64,000 nucleotides of DNA from CAYNST01 sp964434105 (GCA_964434105.1 CAYSTJ010000017.1:12027-76026), one strand, 5' to 3'; positions 18,807 to 28,866 are shown, numbered from the stretch's first letter. Notes: a model not told the origin generated them from the sequence alone. Numbers and translations: made by a program.

Positions 18807-20264
18807 TCAACTGGCGGGGATCAAGATTTTCTGGCCGACCTTGATCACGTCGGCCTGGGATAGCCCGTTGTGACTCAACAGTTTCTGGACGCTGATGTTA
18901 TAGCGTTTCGCAATACCCGACAACGTGTCCCCCCGTGCAATAACATGTTCGCGCGCGGCAGTCCCGCTATTGAACTTCTGCCATGCAACCAGTGATCCGG
19001 CCGGCGGCGCATCATAGAAATACCCGTGAATACCATAAAAAATGGCGCGGGCCAACGCCGTGCGATGGTTGCGGTTATTGAGCTTGGCCGCTTCCTGGGG
19101 GTTGGAGATAAAGCCTGTTTCCACCAGGATCGAAGGCACATCCGGCGACTTAAGGACAGCAAAGCCGGCCTGTTCCACCTGCTTTTTGTGGAGTGGCGTG
19201 ACTTTCCCCATTTCCCGCAGAACACGGGAACCGACATCCAGGCTATTACCCAGCGTTGCGGTCATGGACAGATCCACCAGTACACCGGCCAACATATTGT
19301 CGACCTCACTCAGCTTCACACCGCCCACGCCGCCAATCAGGTCCGCTTCGTTTTCCTTCTCCGCCAGAAAGCGCGCGGTTTCGCTGGTCGCTCCACGGCT
19401 GGACAGCGCAAAAACAGAGGCACCATGGGCCCGCGGGTTGGTAAAGGCATCAGCATGTATTGATACGAACAGATCAGCCCGCTTCTCCCGTGCGCGGTTG
19501 CGGCGCTCCTGCAAGGGAATGTAATAGTCGCCGGTTCGTACCATATAGGCTTCGTAACCCGGTTCGGCGTTGATCATATCTACCAGCTGCTGGCTGATGG
19601 CCAAAACGATGTCCTTCTCGCGTATTCTGCCGGGACCAATAGCCCCCGGGTCTTCTCCACCATGACCGGCATCCACCGCAACAATGATATTCCTGCGTTC
19701 GGCAATTTCGGTAGATGCTGCCTCAGGTGGTGTTACGGTTGCCGGTTTAGTGTCATCGAACAGATCAAGCACCAGCCGATCTGCCTTGTCGCCATGCCGC
19801 GCCAGGAAAAAACTGCGGCTGCGCGTCTTGCTCTTCAGATCGAGAACTACACGCAGGCTATTGTCTTTATGAACGCCGTAACGAATATCGCTGACCGGCG
19901 TGTCGGCCAGCGCCACGCGCTTTACCGAGGCCCCCAACACCGCTCCGCTCAAGTCCAATACTACGCGCTCCGGGTTTTGCAGGGTAAACAGCTTGTGATC
20001 TACCGGACCGCTGAGATCGAACACGATGCGGGTACTGTCCGGCGACCGCCACAGGCGCACGCCCTCGACCCTGGCAGCCCAGGCAGACTGAATACAGGTC
20101 AGCAGTAAAAACAGCGTCGCGTACTTTATCCACACCGCGGCCCGTGGTAGCCCCCGGTTAACAGGGCGCCCGGGCGCGTCGATCATTCGCAGGCCAGCCG
20201 GCAGCCCACTGTCTGCCGATTTTGGTCTGCCCCGATTCCATCTGTTCAACGATTCGCTAGACAT
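18807..20264 (-). CDS. amiB: N-acetylmuramoyl-L-alanine amidase (AmiB-type)
   Basis: 485 residues. Order: unusually long basic N-terminus (about 44), signal helix YATLFLLLTCIQSAWA, AMIN domain (about 65-180), Amidase_3 zinc domain (about 195-410) with AVDAGHGG, REKD and SIHAD supplying ligands, and a C-terminal LysM domain. It cuts the peptide from murein during daughter-cell separation. The ATG overlaps the tsaE stop by 8 bases. An internal ATG at 20186 would shorten the N-terminus to a normal signal peptide and may be the real start. Confidence 0.95.
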   Translation of the reverse strand: MSSESLNRWNRGRPKSADSGLPAGLRMIDAPGRPVNRGLPRAAVWIKYATLFLLLTCIQSAWAARVEGVRLWRSPDSTRIVFDLSGPVDHKLFTLQNPERVVLDLSGAVLGASVKRVALADTPVSDIRYGVHKDNSLRVVLDLKSKTRSRSFFLARHGDKADRLVLDLFDDTKPATVTPPEAASTEIAERRNIIVAVDAGHGGEDPGAIGPGRIREKDIVLAISQQLVDMINAEPGYEAYMVRTGDYYIPLQERRNRAREKRADLFVSIHADAFTNPRAHGASVFALSSRGATSETARFLAEKENEADLIGGVGGVKLSEVDNMLAGVLVDLSMTATLGNSLDVGSRVLREMGKVTPLHKKQVEQAGFAVLKSPDVPSILVETGFISNPQEAAKLNNRNHRTALARAIFYGIHGYFYDAPPAGSLVAWQKFNSGTAAREHVIARGDTLSGIAKRYNISVQKLLSHNGLSQADVIKVGQKILIPAS

Positions 20265-20721
20265 GGGTCAGCTCTTCCAGGAGTTGCAGTCCCTTTGCGG
20301 ATTGCGATTGCAGCCAGGCCCGCCTGGCTCCGCGCTCAACCGCCAGCCGGACCACCAGGTCAGGCGTGGCCACAAACCCGGCCCCGCGCGCCGGCCATTC
20401 GATGATGGCGACACTGCGCTCGGTAAAATAATCTCGGATGCCCATATAATCGAGCTCTTCCGGATCTGTCAGCCGGTACAAATCAAAATGGTAAACGGTA
20501 AAACCCTCAAACTCATACGGTTCCACCAAAGTATAGGTCGGGCTCTTAACTGTGCCTGAATGTCCCAGGCCGGCCAGCAACCCGCGCGTCAATGTCGTTT
20601 TCCCCGCCCCGAGCTCTCCTTCAAGGTATACCACAACGCCGGGCGTCAGCGCCCGGCTGATGGTAAACCCGAGATTTTCAGTGGCCGCATGATCCGGCAG
20701 CAGGCGTAAAACAGGTTTCAT
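20257..20721 (-). CDS. tsaE: tRNA threonylcarbamoyladenosine ATPase TsaE
   Basis: 154 residues starting MKPVLRLLPDH. The P-loop GELGAGKTTL lies near residue 36, followed by SPTYTLVEPYEF and the HFDLYRL motif. TsaE works with TsaB and TsaD to form t6A at position 37 of ANN-reading tRNAs. The start overlaps the nnr stop by four bases (ATGA). An open frame to 20823 runs into nnr and is not needed. Confidence 0.96.
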   Translation of the reverse strand: MKPVLRLLPDHAATENLGFTISRALTPGVVVYLEGELGAGKTTLTRGLLAGLGHSGTVKSPTYTLVEPYEFEGFTVYHFDLYRLTDPEELDYMGIRDYFTERSVAIIEWPARGAGFVATPDLVVRLAVERGARRAWLQSQSAKGLQLLEELTHV

Positions 20722-22229
20722 TCGAACAGCAGCTCCCGAATATAGGGGATCAGATCGGTGGCCAGCAAGCCGCGTATGCCGGTCTCTACGACCGCGAGAT
20801 CCGCCGCATCGCCGTGGATGCACACCGCGAGCGTCGCGGCATCCATAGCGTCCAGGCCCTGCACCAGTAGTCCGCCGATCAGCCCACTCAACACGTCGCC
20901 GGTGCCGCCTCGCGCCAGGCCGGGGTTACCCACCTTCGCCAGCCGCATGCGCGCCCCATCGTAAATCAACGTGCCGGCGCCCTTTAACACGACCACGCCG
21001 CCCGTTTCACGGTGCAGGGCTTTGATTGCCGCAAACCGATCCACCTGAATATCCTCAACAGTACAGCCCAGCAGACGTGCCGCTTCGCCAGGATGCGGGG
21101 TGAGCACCCGGGGCACGGAATCGTCGGGTAATTGCTGTTGGCCCTGCGACAGGATATTCAATGCGTCGGCGTCAAGAACCAGTGGCAGCCCAGTCGCCAG
21201 CGCCTGCTGGAGCATTTGTTCCGACCACGGCGACTGCCCCAGCCCCGGCCCCACGACCAGCACGTTCGGCCGTTTTAAATACGGCTCAAGCGCCTGCCCG
21301 GAAACCACGCCGACGGCCATAACCTCGGGACATCGAACAAGGGCGGCCGTCACATGTTCGGGCCGCGTAGAAAGGCTGACCAGGCCCGGACCGGTCACTG
21401 CAGCCGTCTCACTGGCCAGCAAAGCCGCGCCGCCGTACCCGTGATCGCCGCCGATGACCATCACATGTCCAAACCGGCCTTTATGCGCGTCGGCATGACG
21501 TTGCGGCAACCCGGCCAATAATGCTTCCCGCGCCGGCGCCGAGGCCGCGGGTTCAATATTCTGGTAAACCTCGGCGGGCACGCCCAGATCGGAGAAATAC
21601 AGTTGCCCCGTAAAGCGCGGCCCCTGGCCCGTCACCAGGCCTGTCTTGCAGCCAATAAAGGTGACCGTGGCGGTTGCTTCGACCGCATCGCCTGCCGCAA
21701 TACCGGTGTCGCCATTCAGCCCCGACGGGATATCGAGGGCCAGTACCGGCAGACCACTGGCGTTAATCCACCTGATTGCATCGGTCACGGGACCACGGGC
21801 AGCACCCTGTGCGCCTGTGCCCAGCAATGCATCAACGACAACCGCACCGCTGGCCTTCAGCGCCTCAGCCGTCGCCGGGGAAAATGGCTCGACTTTAACG
21901 CCCTCCTGCACAGCAAACTGCCAGGCTGTCCGGGCGTCGTTTTTCAGACCTTGTGGGTCGGACAGATAAAACAACGTCACCCGATGGCGCTTCTGCGCCG
22001 CCAGTGCGGCGACTATGTATCCATCGCCGCCGTTGTTGCCACCGCCACAGAATACGATCCAATGCTCACTTTCCGGCCACAGCTCCCGGGCTTTTTCAAA
22101 CGCGCAACGCCCGGCATTTTTCATCAGGCGTATGCCGGGCATTCCGTGCGCTTCAATGGCACCGCGATCCAGTTCCCGCACCTGGGAACAGCTGTAGTAA
22201 TTGCGGGGTATACTGCAGGGTATTGACAT
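20718..22229 (-). CDS. nnr: Bifunctional NAD(P)HX epimerase/dehydratase
   Basis: 503 residues. The N-terminal YjeF_N epimerase domain (about 10-215) contains FCGGGNNGGDGY; the C-terminal ADP-dependent dehydratase domain (about 230-495) contains VIGGDHGYGGAA, VVLKGAGT and the ribokinase-like GGTGDVLSG. The enzyme repairs hydrated NADH and NADPH. It is the first gene of the nnr-tsaE-amiB-mutL-miaA run, divergent from queG with only 49 bases between, so both promoters must sit in that short space. Confidence 0.97.
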   Translation of the reverse strand: MSIPCSIPRNYYSCSQVRELDRGAIEAHGMPGIRLMKNAGRCAFEKARELWPESEHWIVFCGGGNNGGDGYIVAALAAQKRHRVTLFYLSDPQGLKNDARTAWQFAVQEGVKVEPFSPATAEALKASGAVVVDALLGTGAQGAARGPVTDAIRWINASGLPVLALDIPSGLNGDTGIAAGDAVEATATVTFIGCKTGLVTGQGPRFTGQLYFSDLGVPAEVYQNIEPAASAPAREALLAGLPQRHADAHKGRFGHVMVIGGDHGYGGAALLASETAAVTGPGLVSLSTRPEHVTAALVRCPEVMAVGVVSGQALEPYLKRPNVLVVGPGLGQSPWSEQMLQQALATGLPLVLDADALNILSQGQQQLPDDSVPRVLTPHPGEAARLLGCTVEDIQVDRFAAIKALHRETGGVVVLKGAGTLIYDGARMRLAKVGNPGLARGGTGDVLSGLIGGLLVQGLDAMDAATLAVCIHGDAADLAVVETGIRGLLATDLIPYIRELLFE

Positions 22230-22278
22230 AGCTACAAACGCCTAGGGGGAAAACCCCAATTATAGTGTAAAGACCATT

Positions 22279-23385
22279 ATGAGTTCAGACGATATCAATG
22301 CAGCGCTGGCGCACCAAATTAAATCCTGGGCCAGCGAGCTTGGATTCCAGCAAACCGCCATCACCGACACCAACCTGGCTGACGATGCAGACCGGCTCCG
22401 AACCTGGCTGCAGAAGAATTATCATGGCCAGATGCAGTGGCTGGCAGAAAATTTTGACAAACGTACACAACCTGAACAACTGCTGCCCGGTACCTTGCGG
22501 GTCATCTGTGTTCGTATGAATTATCTGCCTGGCGATACGCAACAAATAAAGATTTTGAAAAATCCCGAAAAAGCGTACATATCGCGTTACGCGCTGGGTC
22601 GGGACTATCATAAACTGATGCGCCGCCGATTGGCGCAACTTACACAAAAAATACGCGACGCCAACCCGGGCGGTTCACTCACCCAGCGGCCGTTCGTCGA
22701 CAGTGCGCCCGTCATGGAGCGAGCATTGGCCGCCAAAGCCGGCATTGGCTGGATAGGCAAGCATACACTGGTGCTTAATCGGGACGCCGGCAGCTGGTAT
22801 TTTCTGGGTGAAATCTACACAAGTTTGCTATTGCCGGTCGATAATGCACGTCGGGAAAACCACTGCGGCACCTGTACCGCGTGCCTGAAAGTCTGCCCGA
22901 CAGACGCGTTCCCCCGGCCCTATGAGCTTGATGCCAGACGCTGCATTTCCTATCTTACCATCGAAAATAAAGGCCCGATTCCCCTGGAGTTTCGCGAGCC
23001 GATGGGCAACCGGGTGTTCGGCTGCGATGACTGTCAGGCTATTTGCCCCTGGAATAAATTTGCACAGCCTACTGATGAAGTGGATTTCCAGCCCCGTCAC
23101 AATCTGCACAACACCGATTTACTGACCCTGTTCAACTGGAGTGAACAGGAGTTCCTCGCCAACACCGCCGGCTCCCCGATTCGCCGCATCGGCTATGAAA
23201 GCTGGTTGCGCAATCTTGCGGTAGGCCTCGGCAACGCGCCGCCGGATATTCGGATAATCGAAGCGCTGCAGACACGGCGCAACGCAGTCAGCACCATGGT
23301 GCAGGAGCACATCGACTGGGCGCTGCATCGCCAGAATAATCCTCACCTGCCGCGCCGCCGCAAAATTCGTCATCATCAACGATAG
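22279..23385 (+). CDS. queG: Epoxyqueuosine reductase QueG
   Basis: 368 residues. The cobalamin-dependent iron-sulfur enzyme makes the last step of queuosine synthesis in tRNA. Two 4Fe-4S motifs are visible: CGTCTACLKVCP and CDDCQAICP; RMNYLPGD and ISRYALGRDYH belong to the cofactor-binding domain; a HEAT-like C-terminus ends in a basic tail. The 3' end overlaps the convergent MFS gene by 10 bases. Confidence 0.97.
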   Translation: MSSDDINAALAHQIKSWASELGFQQTAITDTNLADDADRLRTWLQKNYHGQMQWLAENFDKRTQPEQLLPGTLRVICVRMNYLPGDTQQIKILKNPEKAYISRYALGRDYHKLMRRRLAQLTQKIRDANPGGSLTQRPFVDSAPVMERALAAKAGIGWIGKHTLVLNRDAGSWYFLGEIYTSLLLPVDNARRENHCGTCTACLKVCPTDAFPRPYELDARRCISYLTIENKGPIPLEFREPMGNRVFGCDDCQAICPWNKFAQPTDEVDFQPRHNLHNTDLLTLFNWSEQEFLANTAGSPIRRIGYESWLRNLAVGLGNAPPDIRIIEALQTRRNAVSTMVQEHIDWALHRQNNPHLPRRRKIRHHQR

Positions 23386-24665
23386 GACAATCGCAACAAC
23401 AGTGCTGCCAGTGAAAAGGTTACGCCAAACCCGTTATATATCGCAGGCAGCGAAAATCCCGCATCGATAAACAACCCGAACAACCAGGGCGAAACCGCCG
23501 TGGAAAACACCATAAAAGCACCGGCAGCCGCCCGCACACCGCCCAGTACGGATGCACCATAGATTTCAGCCCAAAGGCTGCCCACCACTGGCCCACTGGC
23601 GCCCTGCGTCACGCCGATCAGCGCCATAAAAACCAGAGCAACCCACGCGCCTTCCAGGTTTGCCAGCATAAAAATTGCTGCCAGCAGCGGTAGAACATAA
23701 AATCGCAATAGTCGGCGTCCGCTGAATCGGTCGACCAGCACGCCGGTGACCATTGAGCTTAGCCAGTGTGTCACGCCATACATCACAAAACAGGACGCGA
23801 GCCAGGCGGGCGCCCAGTGCTTCTGCACCAGCACGAAATCCTGATGAATAAAAAACGCCGTCAGCACAAAGGGCGAGGCGAGCAGTGCCGGCGCCGCCAG
23901 CCAGAAGCGGCGGTCACCCCACAGCAGCCGCCTGCCGCTTTTTTTATCAGGGTCGTCAGGTTCCGCTTTTTCCGAACTGGTACGGGTCTGATTGCCCGTG
24001 CCGACACCGCGACGGCTGGTATTGCCTCCGTCGACTTTTCGCCCGGATCGGTCATCGCTGATCTCCGCCCGGGGATCCGAGCGTCGTGCCTGTCGCAATA
24101 AAAAAAACGCCAGCGGCAGCATGAGCACTACCGTGGCGGCGGCGATAACCCACCAGCTGTTCTGCCAGCCTATGGTCAGAATCAGAAATACAGCACAGAC
24201 CGGCAAGACGATCTCTCCGACTGGCACGCCACTCGCCGCGATACTGATGGCCTTGCCGCGATTTTCGGTAAAGTCCCGGGCCATGGTGGTCAACCCGATA
24301 TGCGGAAATAACCCCTGACCGAACAGGCGCAGGCAAAATATCCCCAGGCACAGCACCAGGGGGTTCGCCACGATCGCCATCAGCATGCAACCCATCAGCA
24401 ATCCGGCACAGGTTAATAACAGGTAACGCCGCAAAGGCCACCGGTCTATCAACGCCCCCAACCACACCAGCGCCAGCGCACCGCCGAGGGTGGCCAGTGA
24501 ATAGACGGCACCGTACGCACGGGCGGACATACCCAGTTGAGCTTTAATCGTTTCGCCATACCAGCCCAGGAAAAACGATTGCCCGAAATTCCCCCAAAAA
24601 ATGCAGCTGAAACCAAACAGCAGAATTGCCCAATGAAGGCGCACAAAGCGCCAGTAGTTCCGCAT
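23376..24665 (-). CDS. MFS transporter
   Basis: 429 residues from ATG 24665 (MRNYWRFVRLHW); a GTG at 24740 overlapping the orn stop is an alternative. Twelve hydrophobic segments are arranged as two sets of six, with a long hydrophilic loop (about 205-250, Asp/Arg/Ser-rich) in the middle. The GALIDRWPLRRYLL loop is the MFS motif between helices 2 and 3. Substrate not recognisable. The 3' end overlaps queG on the opposite strand by 10 bases, which limits both ends. Confidence 0.88.
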   Translation of the reverse strand: MRNYWRFVRLHWAILLFGFSCIFWGNFGQSFFLGWYGETIKAQLGMSARAYGAVYSLATLGGALALVWLGALIDRWPLRRYLLLTCAGLLMGCMLMAIVANPLVLCLGIFCLRLFGQGLFPHIGLTTMARDFTENRGKAISIAASGVPVGEIVLPVCAVFLILTIGWQNSWWVIAAATVVLMLPLAFFLLRQARRSDPRAEISDDRSGRKVDGGNTSRRGVGTGNQTRTSSEKAEPDDPDKKSGRRLLWGDRRFWLAAPALLASPFVLTAFFIHQDFVLVQKHWAPAWLASCFVMYGVTHWLSSMVTGVLVDRFSGRRLLRFYVLPLLAAIFMLANLEGAWVALVFMALIGVTQGASGPVVGSLWAEIYGASVLGGVRAAAGAFMVFSTAVSPWLFGLFIDAGFSLPAIYNGFGVTFSLAALLLRLSYR

Positions 24666-24736
24666 AGACGTCGGCCCGGTCTGGTTATTGAAACGTTGAA
24701 TGGAGAGTTGAACAGACCCGCAAAGCGAACTGCCGG

Positions 24737-25285
24737 TCACGAGAGCCGCAGGAAGTGCTCCCGGTAATATTTCAACTCGTCGATGGAATCGAGAATGTCA
24801 TCCAGTGCCAAATGGTTGCTTTGTTTGCGCAGGCCATCGGCAACGTCCGGTCGCCAGCGACGCGCCAGCTCCTTCAGCGTGGAAACGTCCAGGTTCCGGT
24901 ACATGAAAAAAGCCTCGAGTTCCGGCATTAATCGGGCCAGAAACCGGCGGTCCTGGCAGATGGAATTGCCGCACATGGGCGATTTGCCGGGTGGCACCCA
25001 TTGCTTGAGAAAGTCCAGGGTGGCCCGTTCCGCCTGAGCGGTATCAACCTGGCTGTCTTTAACCCGCTGAGTCAGGCCGGAGTTGCCGTGCTGACGGGTA
25101 TTCCACTCATCCATACCATCCAGTGCGCTCTCGGGCTGATGGATAGCCAGCACCGGTCCTTCCGCCAGCAGATTGAGATGGGCATCAGTGATCACCGTGG
25201 CAATCTCGATGATCACATCGGTCTCTGGCACCAGACCTGTCATTTCCAGGTCGATCCAAATCAGGTTGTTCTCGTTCACACTCAT
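24737..25285 (-). CDS. orn: Oligoribonuclease
   Basis: 182 residues from ATG 25285 with AGGA upstream. DEDDh exonuclease motifs: WIDLEMTGL (Exo I), MCGNSICQDRRFL (Exo II) and NHLALDD (Exo III). Orn degrades di- to penta-ribonucleotides, including pGpG from cyclic-di-GMP breakdown, and is essential in many gammaproteobacteria. It is divergent from rsgA, the standard arrangement. Confidence 0.98.
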   Translation of the reverse strand: MSVNENNLIWIDLEMTGLVPETDVIIEIATVITDAHLNLLAEGPVLAIHQPESALDGMDEWNTRQHGNSGLTQRVKDSQVDTAQAERATLDFLKQWVPPGKSPMCGNSICQDRRFLARLMPELEAFFMYRNLDVSTLKELARRWRPDVADGLRKQSNHLALDDILDSIDELKYYREHFLRLS

Positions 25286-25508
25286 ATCGGTTCCTGTTCT
25301 TTTCTGCACGCCGACAGCGCTAGCTGCACGTCGAAGGACGATGGGATGGGCAAGATATTATTGGGGGGTAGTTACTGCACCGTCAGGTTTCCCGGCCGGA
25401 AATTGGCGTATACTTCTGTTGCTATGGTAGCAGGCCATACTGACAATCCACAATTCACGGGTAGAATACGGTTGAAGAAACACATTTTGACAGACGGATG
25501 CGTGGCCA

Positions 25509-26510
25509 GTGTCTAAACGCCGATTGACCAAACAGCAGTCTCAACGGATTGCCAGACGGCAACGGGATCATCATTCGGGTTCAGCTCTGGCATCCACCAC
25601 TGACGCAGGGCTTCCCGGGCTGGTTATCAGCCGGTTCGGGCCAAAGGCAGACATCGAACATATCGGTACAGGTCAAATCACCCGCTGCCACCTGCGCGCT
25701 AATCTGGGCGATATTGTCGCCGGCGATAAAGTCGTCTGGCAGGCCGCCGAAGCAGGCTCCGGCGTCGTTGTCGCGGTACAGCCACGGGCTTCCGAATTCT
25801 GCCGACCCGACGCCTACGGCAAACTGCGCCTGGCTGCGGCCAACATTACGCGTGCGCTGATCACGGTCGCACCGGAGCCTGAAGCACACGCCAACCTCAT
25901 CGACCGCTATCTGATTGCCGCAGAGAACCTGCGACTCGACGTTGTATTACTGGTCAACAAGGCCGACCTGGTGGATCAGCACCATCCGTTGCACAGGCTA
26001 TTGGATGCATACCGCGGCCTGGGCTATCCCATCGTGCTCACGTCTGTACACACCGGATTGGGGCTGGAGCACTTGCGTGACGTGCTGAGCACCGGCATCA
26101 GCATTTTTGTTGGCCAGTCCGGCGTGGGCAAATCCTCATTGATTCAGGCGCTGTTGCCGGATGAATCGATCCGCATCGGCAAGCTATCCGGGCAGGTGCG
26201 CAAGGGGCGGCACACGACGACCTACGCGCGACTCTATCATTTCCCCAGCGGGGGAGACTGTATCGACTCGCCCGGCATTCGCGAGTTCGGCCTCTGGCAT
26301 ATGGATGCCGACCAGATTGCCCGCGGCTTTCGGGAATTCCAGCCATTTATCGAACGCTGCCGCTTCCGCAACTGCAGGCATCTGCATGAACCCGGCTGTG
26401 CGCTGCAGGCTGCACTCGCGGCGGGCGAAATCAGCCAGCCGCGCTACGCCAGCTACCGCCAGATCGTCGATCACCTTGACGATGTATCAATGCAACCACG
26501 CTCTCAGTAA
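25509..26510 (+). CDS. rsgA: Ribosome small-subunit GTPase RsgA
   Basis: 333 residues beginning MSKRRLTKQQ from a GTG codon. An N-terminal OB fold precedes a circularly permuted GTPase in the order G4 (NKAD), G1 (GQSGVGKSS), G3 (DSPGIREF), then a zinc-binding Cys/His motif (CRFRNCRHLHEPGC). RsgA helps the late maturation of the 30S subunit. psd follows after 44 bases, as commonly found. Confidence 0.98.
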   Translation: MSKRRLTKQQSQRIARRQRDHHSGSALASTTDAGLPGLVISRFGPKADIEHIGTGQITRCHLRANLGDIVAGDKVVWQAAEAGSGVVVAVQPRASEFCRPDAYGKLRLAAANITRALITVAPEPEAHANLIDRYLIAAENLRLDVVLLVNKADLVDQHHPLHRLLDAYRGLGYPIVLTSVHTGLGLEHLRDVLSTGISIFVGQSGVGKSSLIQALLPDESIRIGKLSGQVRKGRHTTTYARLYHFPSGGDCIDSPGIREFGLWHMDADQIARGFREFQPFIERCRFRNCRHLHEPGCALQAALAAGEISQPRYASYRQIVDHLDDVSMQPRSQ

Positions 26511-26554
26511 ACTTTTCAGCTTCCATACAAACTATTTAACTGCGATCCAATGCC

Positions 26555-27409
26555 ATGAAAAACGAATTGTTTGTCGCTTTGCAACGCATAACGCCGCAGC
26601 ACTTACTGTCACGCTGTGCCGGCTTGCTGGCGTCCAGCGAAGTGCCCCTGGTCAAGAATACCTTTATCCGTCTTTTTCACGATGCCTATCAACCGGACAT
26701 GCGGCAGGCATTGGAAGAAGATCCGTTGAAATACCGCAGTTTCAACGCCTTCTTCAGTCGGGCCATTAAACCCGATGCGCGCCCGATCGATCCGGACCCG
26801 GCGGCCATTGTGTCGCCCAGCGACGGTTTCGTCAGTCAGGTGGGCGATATTGATGAAGGCCGGATTTTTCAGGCAAAGGGCCACGAGTACAGTGTCCAGG
26901 AACTGCTTGCCTGTGATAGTGCAACCGCCTTTCAGTTTCATGATGGCCGGTTTATGACCATATACCTGACACCCAGCGACTACCATCGCGTACACATGCC
27001 GTTTGCCGGCACCCTTATCCGGATGACGCATGTCCCGGGGCGGCTCTTCTCCGTCAATACGGCGACCACTGAAGCCGTGCCCCGCCTGTTTGCCCGGAAC
27101 GAGCGGGTCGTCTGCCTGTTTGATACCGAAATCGGCCCGATGGCGGTGGTTATGGTCGGTGCCATGATCGTGGCCAGTATCGAGACGGCGTGGGCGGGTC
27201 TGGTGGTGCCTCAAAAACGGGTAGTGCGGCATACCCTGTATCAGAATTTGCCACCGGTGCAGTTGGCCAAAGGCGACGAAATGGGACGGTTTTTACTCGG
27301 ATCCACCGCGATTGTTTTATTTCCGGACGGTGTCATGGAGTGGACCCCCGAGGTCAAGGCTACGGACATGTCCTATATGGGTCAGAAGGTTGGTCAGCGT
27401 ATCGCCTGA
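26555..27409 (+). CDS. psd: Phosphatidylserine decarboxylase proenzyme
   Basis: 284 residues. The self-cleavage motif LGST lies at 248-251, where Ser250 becomes the pyruvoyl group; DYHRVHMPF supplies the conserved His. The enzyme makes phosphatidylethanolamine at the inner membrane. No clear ribosome binding site precedes the ATG; an rsgA-psd transcript is likely. Length and motif positions are normal for the bacterial class. Confidence 0.97.
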   Translation: MKNELFVALQRITPQHLLSRCAGLLASSEVPLVKNTFIRLFHDAYQPDMRQALEEDPLKYRSFNAFFSRAIKPDARPIDPDPAAIVSPSDGFVSQVGDIDEGRIFQAKGHEYSVQELLACDSATAFQFHDGRFMTIYLTPSDYHRVHMPFAGTLIRMTHVPGRLFSVNTATTEAVPRLFARNERVVCLFDTEIGPMAVVMVGAMIVASIETAWAGLVVPQKRVVRHTLYQNLPPVQLAKGDEMGRFLLGSTAIVLFPDGVMEWTPEVKATDMSYMGQKVGQRIA

Positions 27410-27474
27410 TGCCGGGCAAATGCCGTTTCGGCAGGCGCGCTCGCGTATCTGCCGGACCGGCGCAGGCTCCGGGC

Positions 27475-28866
27475 CTATTCCCTGCCGAACAGCGAATTTA
27501 GCCGGGACTTGCCTTTTAGAAAACTCAGTAACCGGTTGCCGATGCGCTGCTCCATGTACTGATCACGAATAGCCGCAATGTCGATATCGTACGTGCCCGG
27601 CTCCAGATCCTGTACGATTTCATACTGGTCCGCGTCGACAGGGTCCAGCTTGCCGGCATCAATTTTCTCCTGTTTGACCCGTGCATCCTCCGCCAGGTCA
27701 AAAAACTGCGGACGGGGCAGCAGTTGCTTGTAGGTGTCAGTAACGATCATGATGCGCGGCTTCAGTCTGCGCGCAAAGTTCTGTTCAACCACAACGGCCA
27801 CTTCACCGCTGTTCAGTTCCACCAGCGTTCCGGTGGGATATAGCCCGATGGCGCGAATGAATTCCACCACCAGATCCTCCTGAAACTCGACATTGCGCAG
27901 CTCATAGAGACGGGCAACGGCCTTGGAAGGGGGTAACGGATGAAATTCGCCACGCGGGTTGGTGGTCTTGTCATAAAAAGTCACGATACCGGCGATACGT
28001 CCCAGCATGGGAATACGGTCGCCGCGCAGGTGGTCGGGAAACCCGCTGCCATTCACCCTTTCGCAATGGGTCTGTACCACCGAGGTGACCCGTGGCTGCA
28101 CATCCGGCAGTTTTTGCAGAATCTCCACGCCGTAGGTCACAAACTTCTCGTAGGCCTCCTGTTCAGTCGGCGTCCGGTCTTGTTTTTCGAGAATGTGCTT
28201 CGGTATCCGTGTTTTACCGATATCCTTGAGCAACAGGCCCATTGCCAGCACATCCAGATCCCCTTTTGGCAATCCAATGTGACGGCCGAACAGGATGCCC
28301 CATACCGCTGAGCGCACAGCATGGCTGTAGGTGTATTGATCCTTTTCGCGCACACGACTCAACCAGGTGAACGCGTCCGGACTGCGTAACACGCTGTCCA
28401 CCATGGCGCTGGCGGCACGCTTGGTCTCGGCCACCGGGAATTTGTGGTGGTCCCGGTCGATCTGCGTCATAACATTGCTGACCGCATCGTAGACTTCGCG
28501 ATGCAGCGCGCGGGCGCGATTAATTTCTTTTTCCAAGGGCACGACGGTATCTGGATAGACATTACTGCGTACACGAATCGGTGTGGTGGCAGCCGGAATG
28601 GTATTGTGCGCAGTGCGGGCCAACCGGGTCCGCCCGCGTGTGCCGGGGCGAATGCTTTGCAATGTCGTCTTGAGCGGGCCGGAGCCCTTATTGACGTCAA
28701 TATAGACATGCCGGCAATAGGACTTCAGATTGCGGATTTCCTCCTGATCGCGCACATAGAACCCCTGCAGGGGAAAAGGTGTCTGCGTCCACGGTCGATC
28801 AAGCCCCGACACGAACATGCCGAGGGTAACCTCGCTGACATCGACTTTGATTTGTTTGACGGCCAA
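27475..28866 (-). CDS. DUF3391 + HD-GYP-like protein with degenerate active site
   Basis: 463 residues. The start is TTG at 28866, with AGGAG 5 bases upstream; longer frames lack this. DUF3391 (about 1-130) precedes an HD-GYP domain. The HD pair reads KD (K214-D215 in LLLKDIGK), and the HHExxDGxGYP motif reads HCERVNGSGFP (267-277), so the first metal His, the second His of HHE, the Asp and the Tyr are replaced. HD-GYP enzymes hydrolyse cyclic-di-GMP; this one is more likely a non-catalytic receptor or adaptor (inference). Convergent with psd. Confidence 0.88.
   Translation of the reverse strand: MAVKQIKVDVSEVTLGMFVSGLDRPWTQTPFPLQGFYVRDQEEIRNLKSYCRHVYIDVNKGSGPLKTTLQSIRPGTRGRTRLARTAHNTIPAATTPIRVRSNVYPDTVVPLEKEINRARALHREVYDAVSNVMTQIDRDHHKFPVAETKRAASAMVDSVLRSPDAFTWLSRVREKDQYTYSHAVRSAVWGILFGRHIGLPKGDLDVLAMGLLLKDIGKTRIPKHILEKQDRTPTEQEAYEKFVTYGVEILQKLPDVQPRVTSVVQTHCERVNGSGFPDHLRGDRIPMLGRIAGIVTFYDKTTNPRGEFHPLPPSKAVARLYELRNVEFQEDLVVEFIRAIGLYPTGTLVELNSGEVAVVVEQNFARRLKPRIMIVTDTYKQLLPRPQFFDLAEDARVKQEKIDAGKLDPVDADQYEIVQDLEPGTYDIDIAAIRDQYMEQRIGNRLLSFLKGKSRLNSLFGRE

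Noticed and set aside
22223..22266. TTGACA at 22223 with TATAGT at 22261 as a queG promoter.
   Set aside because: The spacing is 32 bases, far beyond the usual 16-18.
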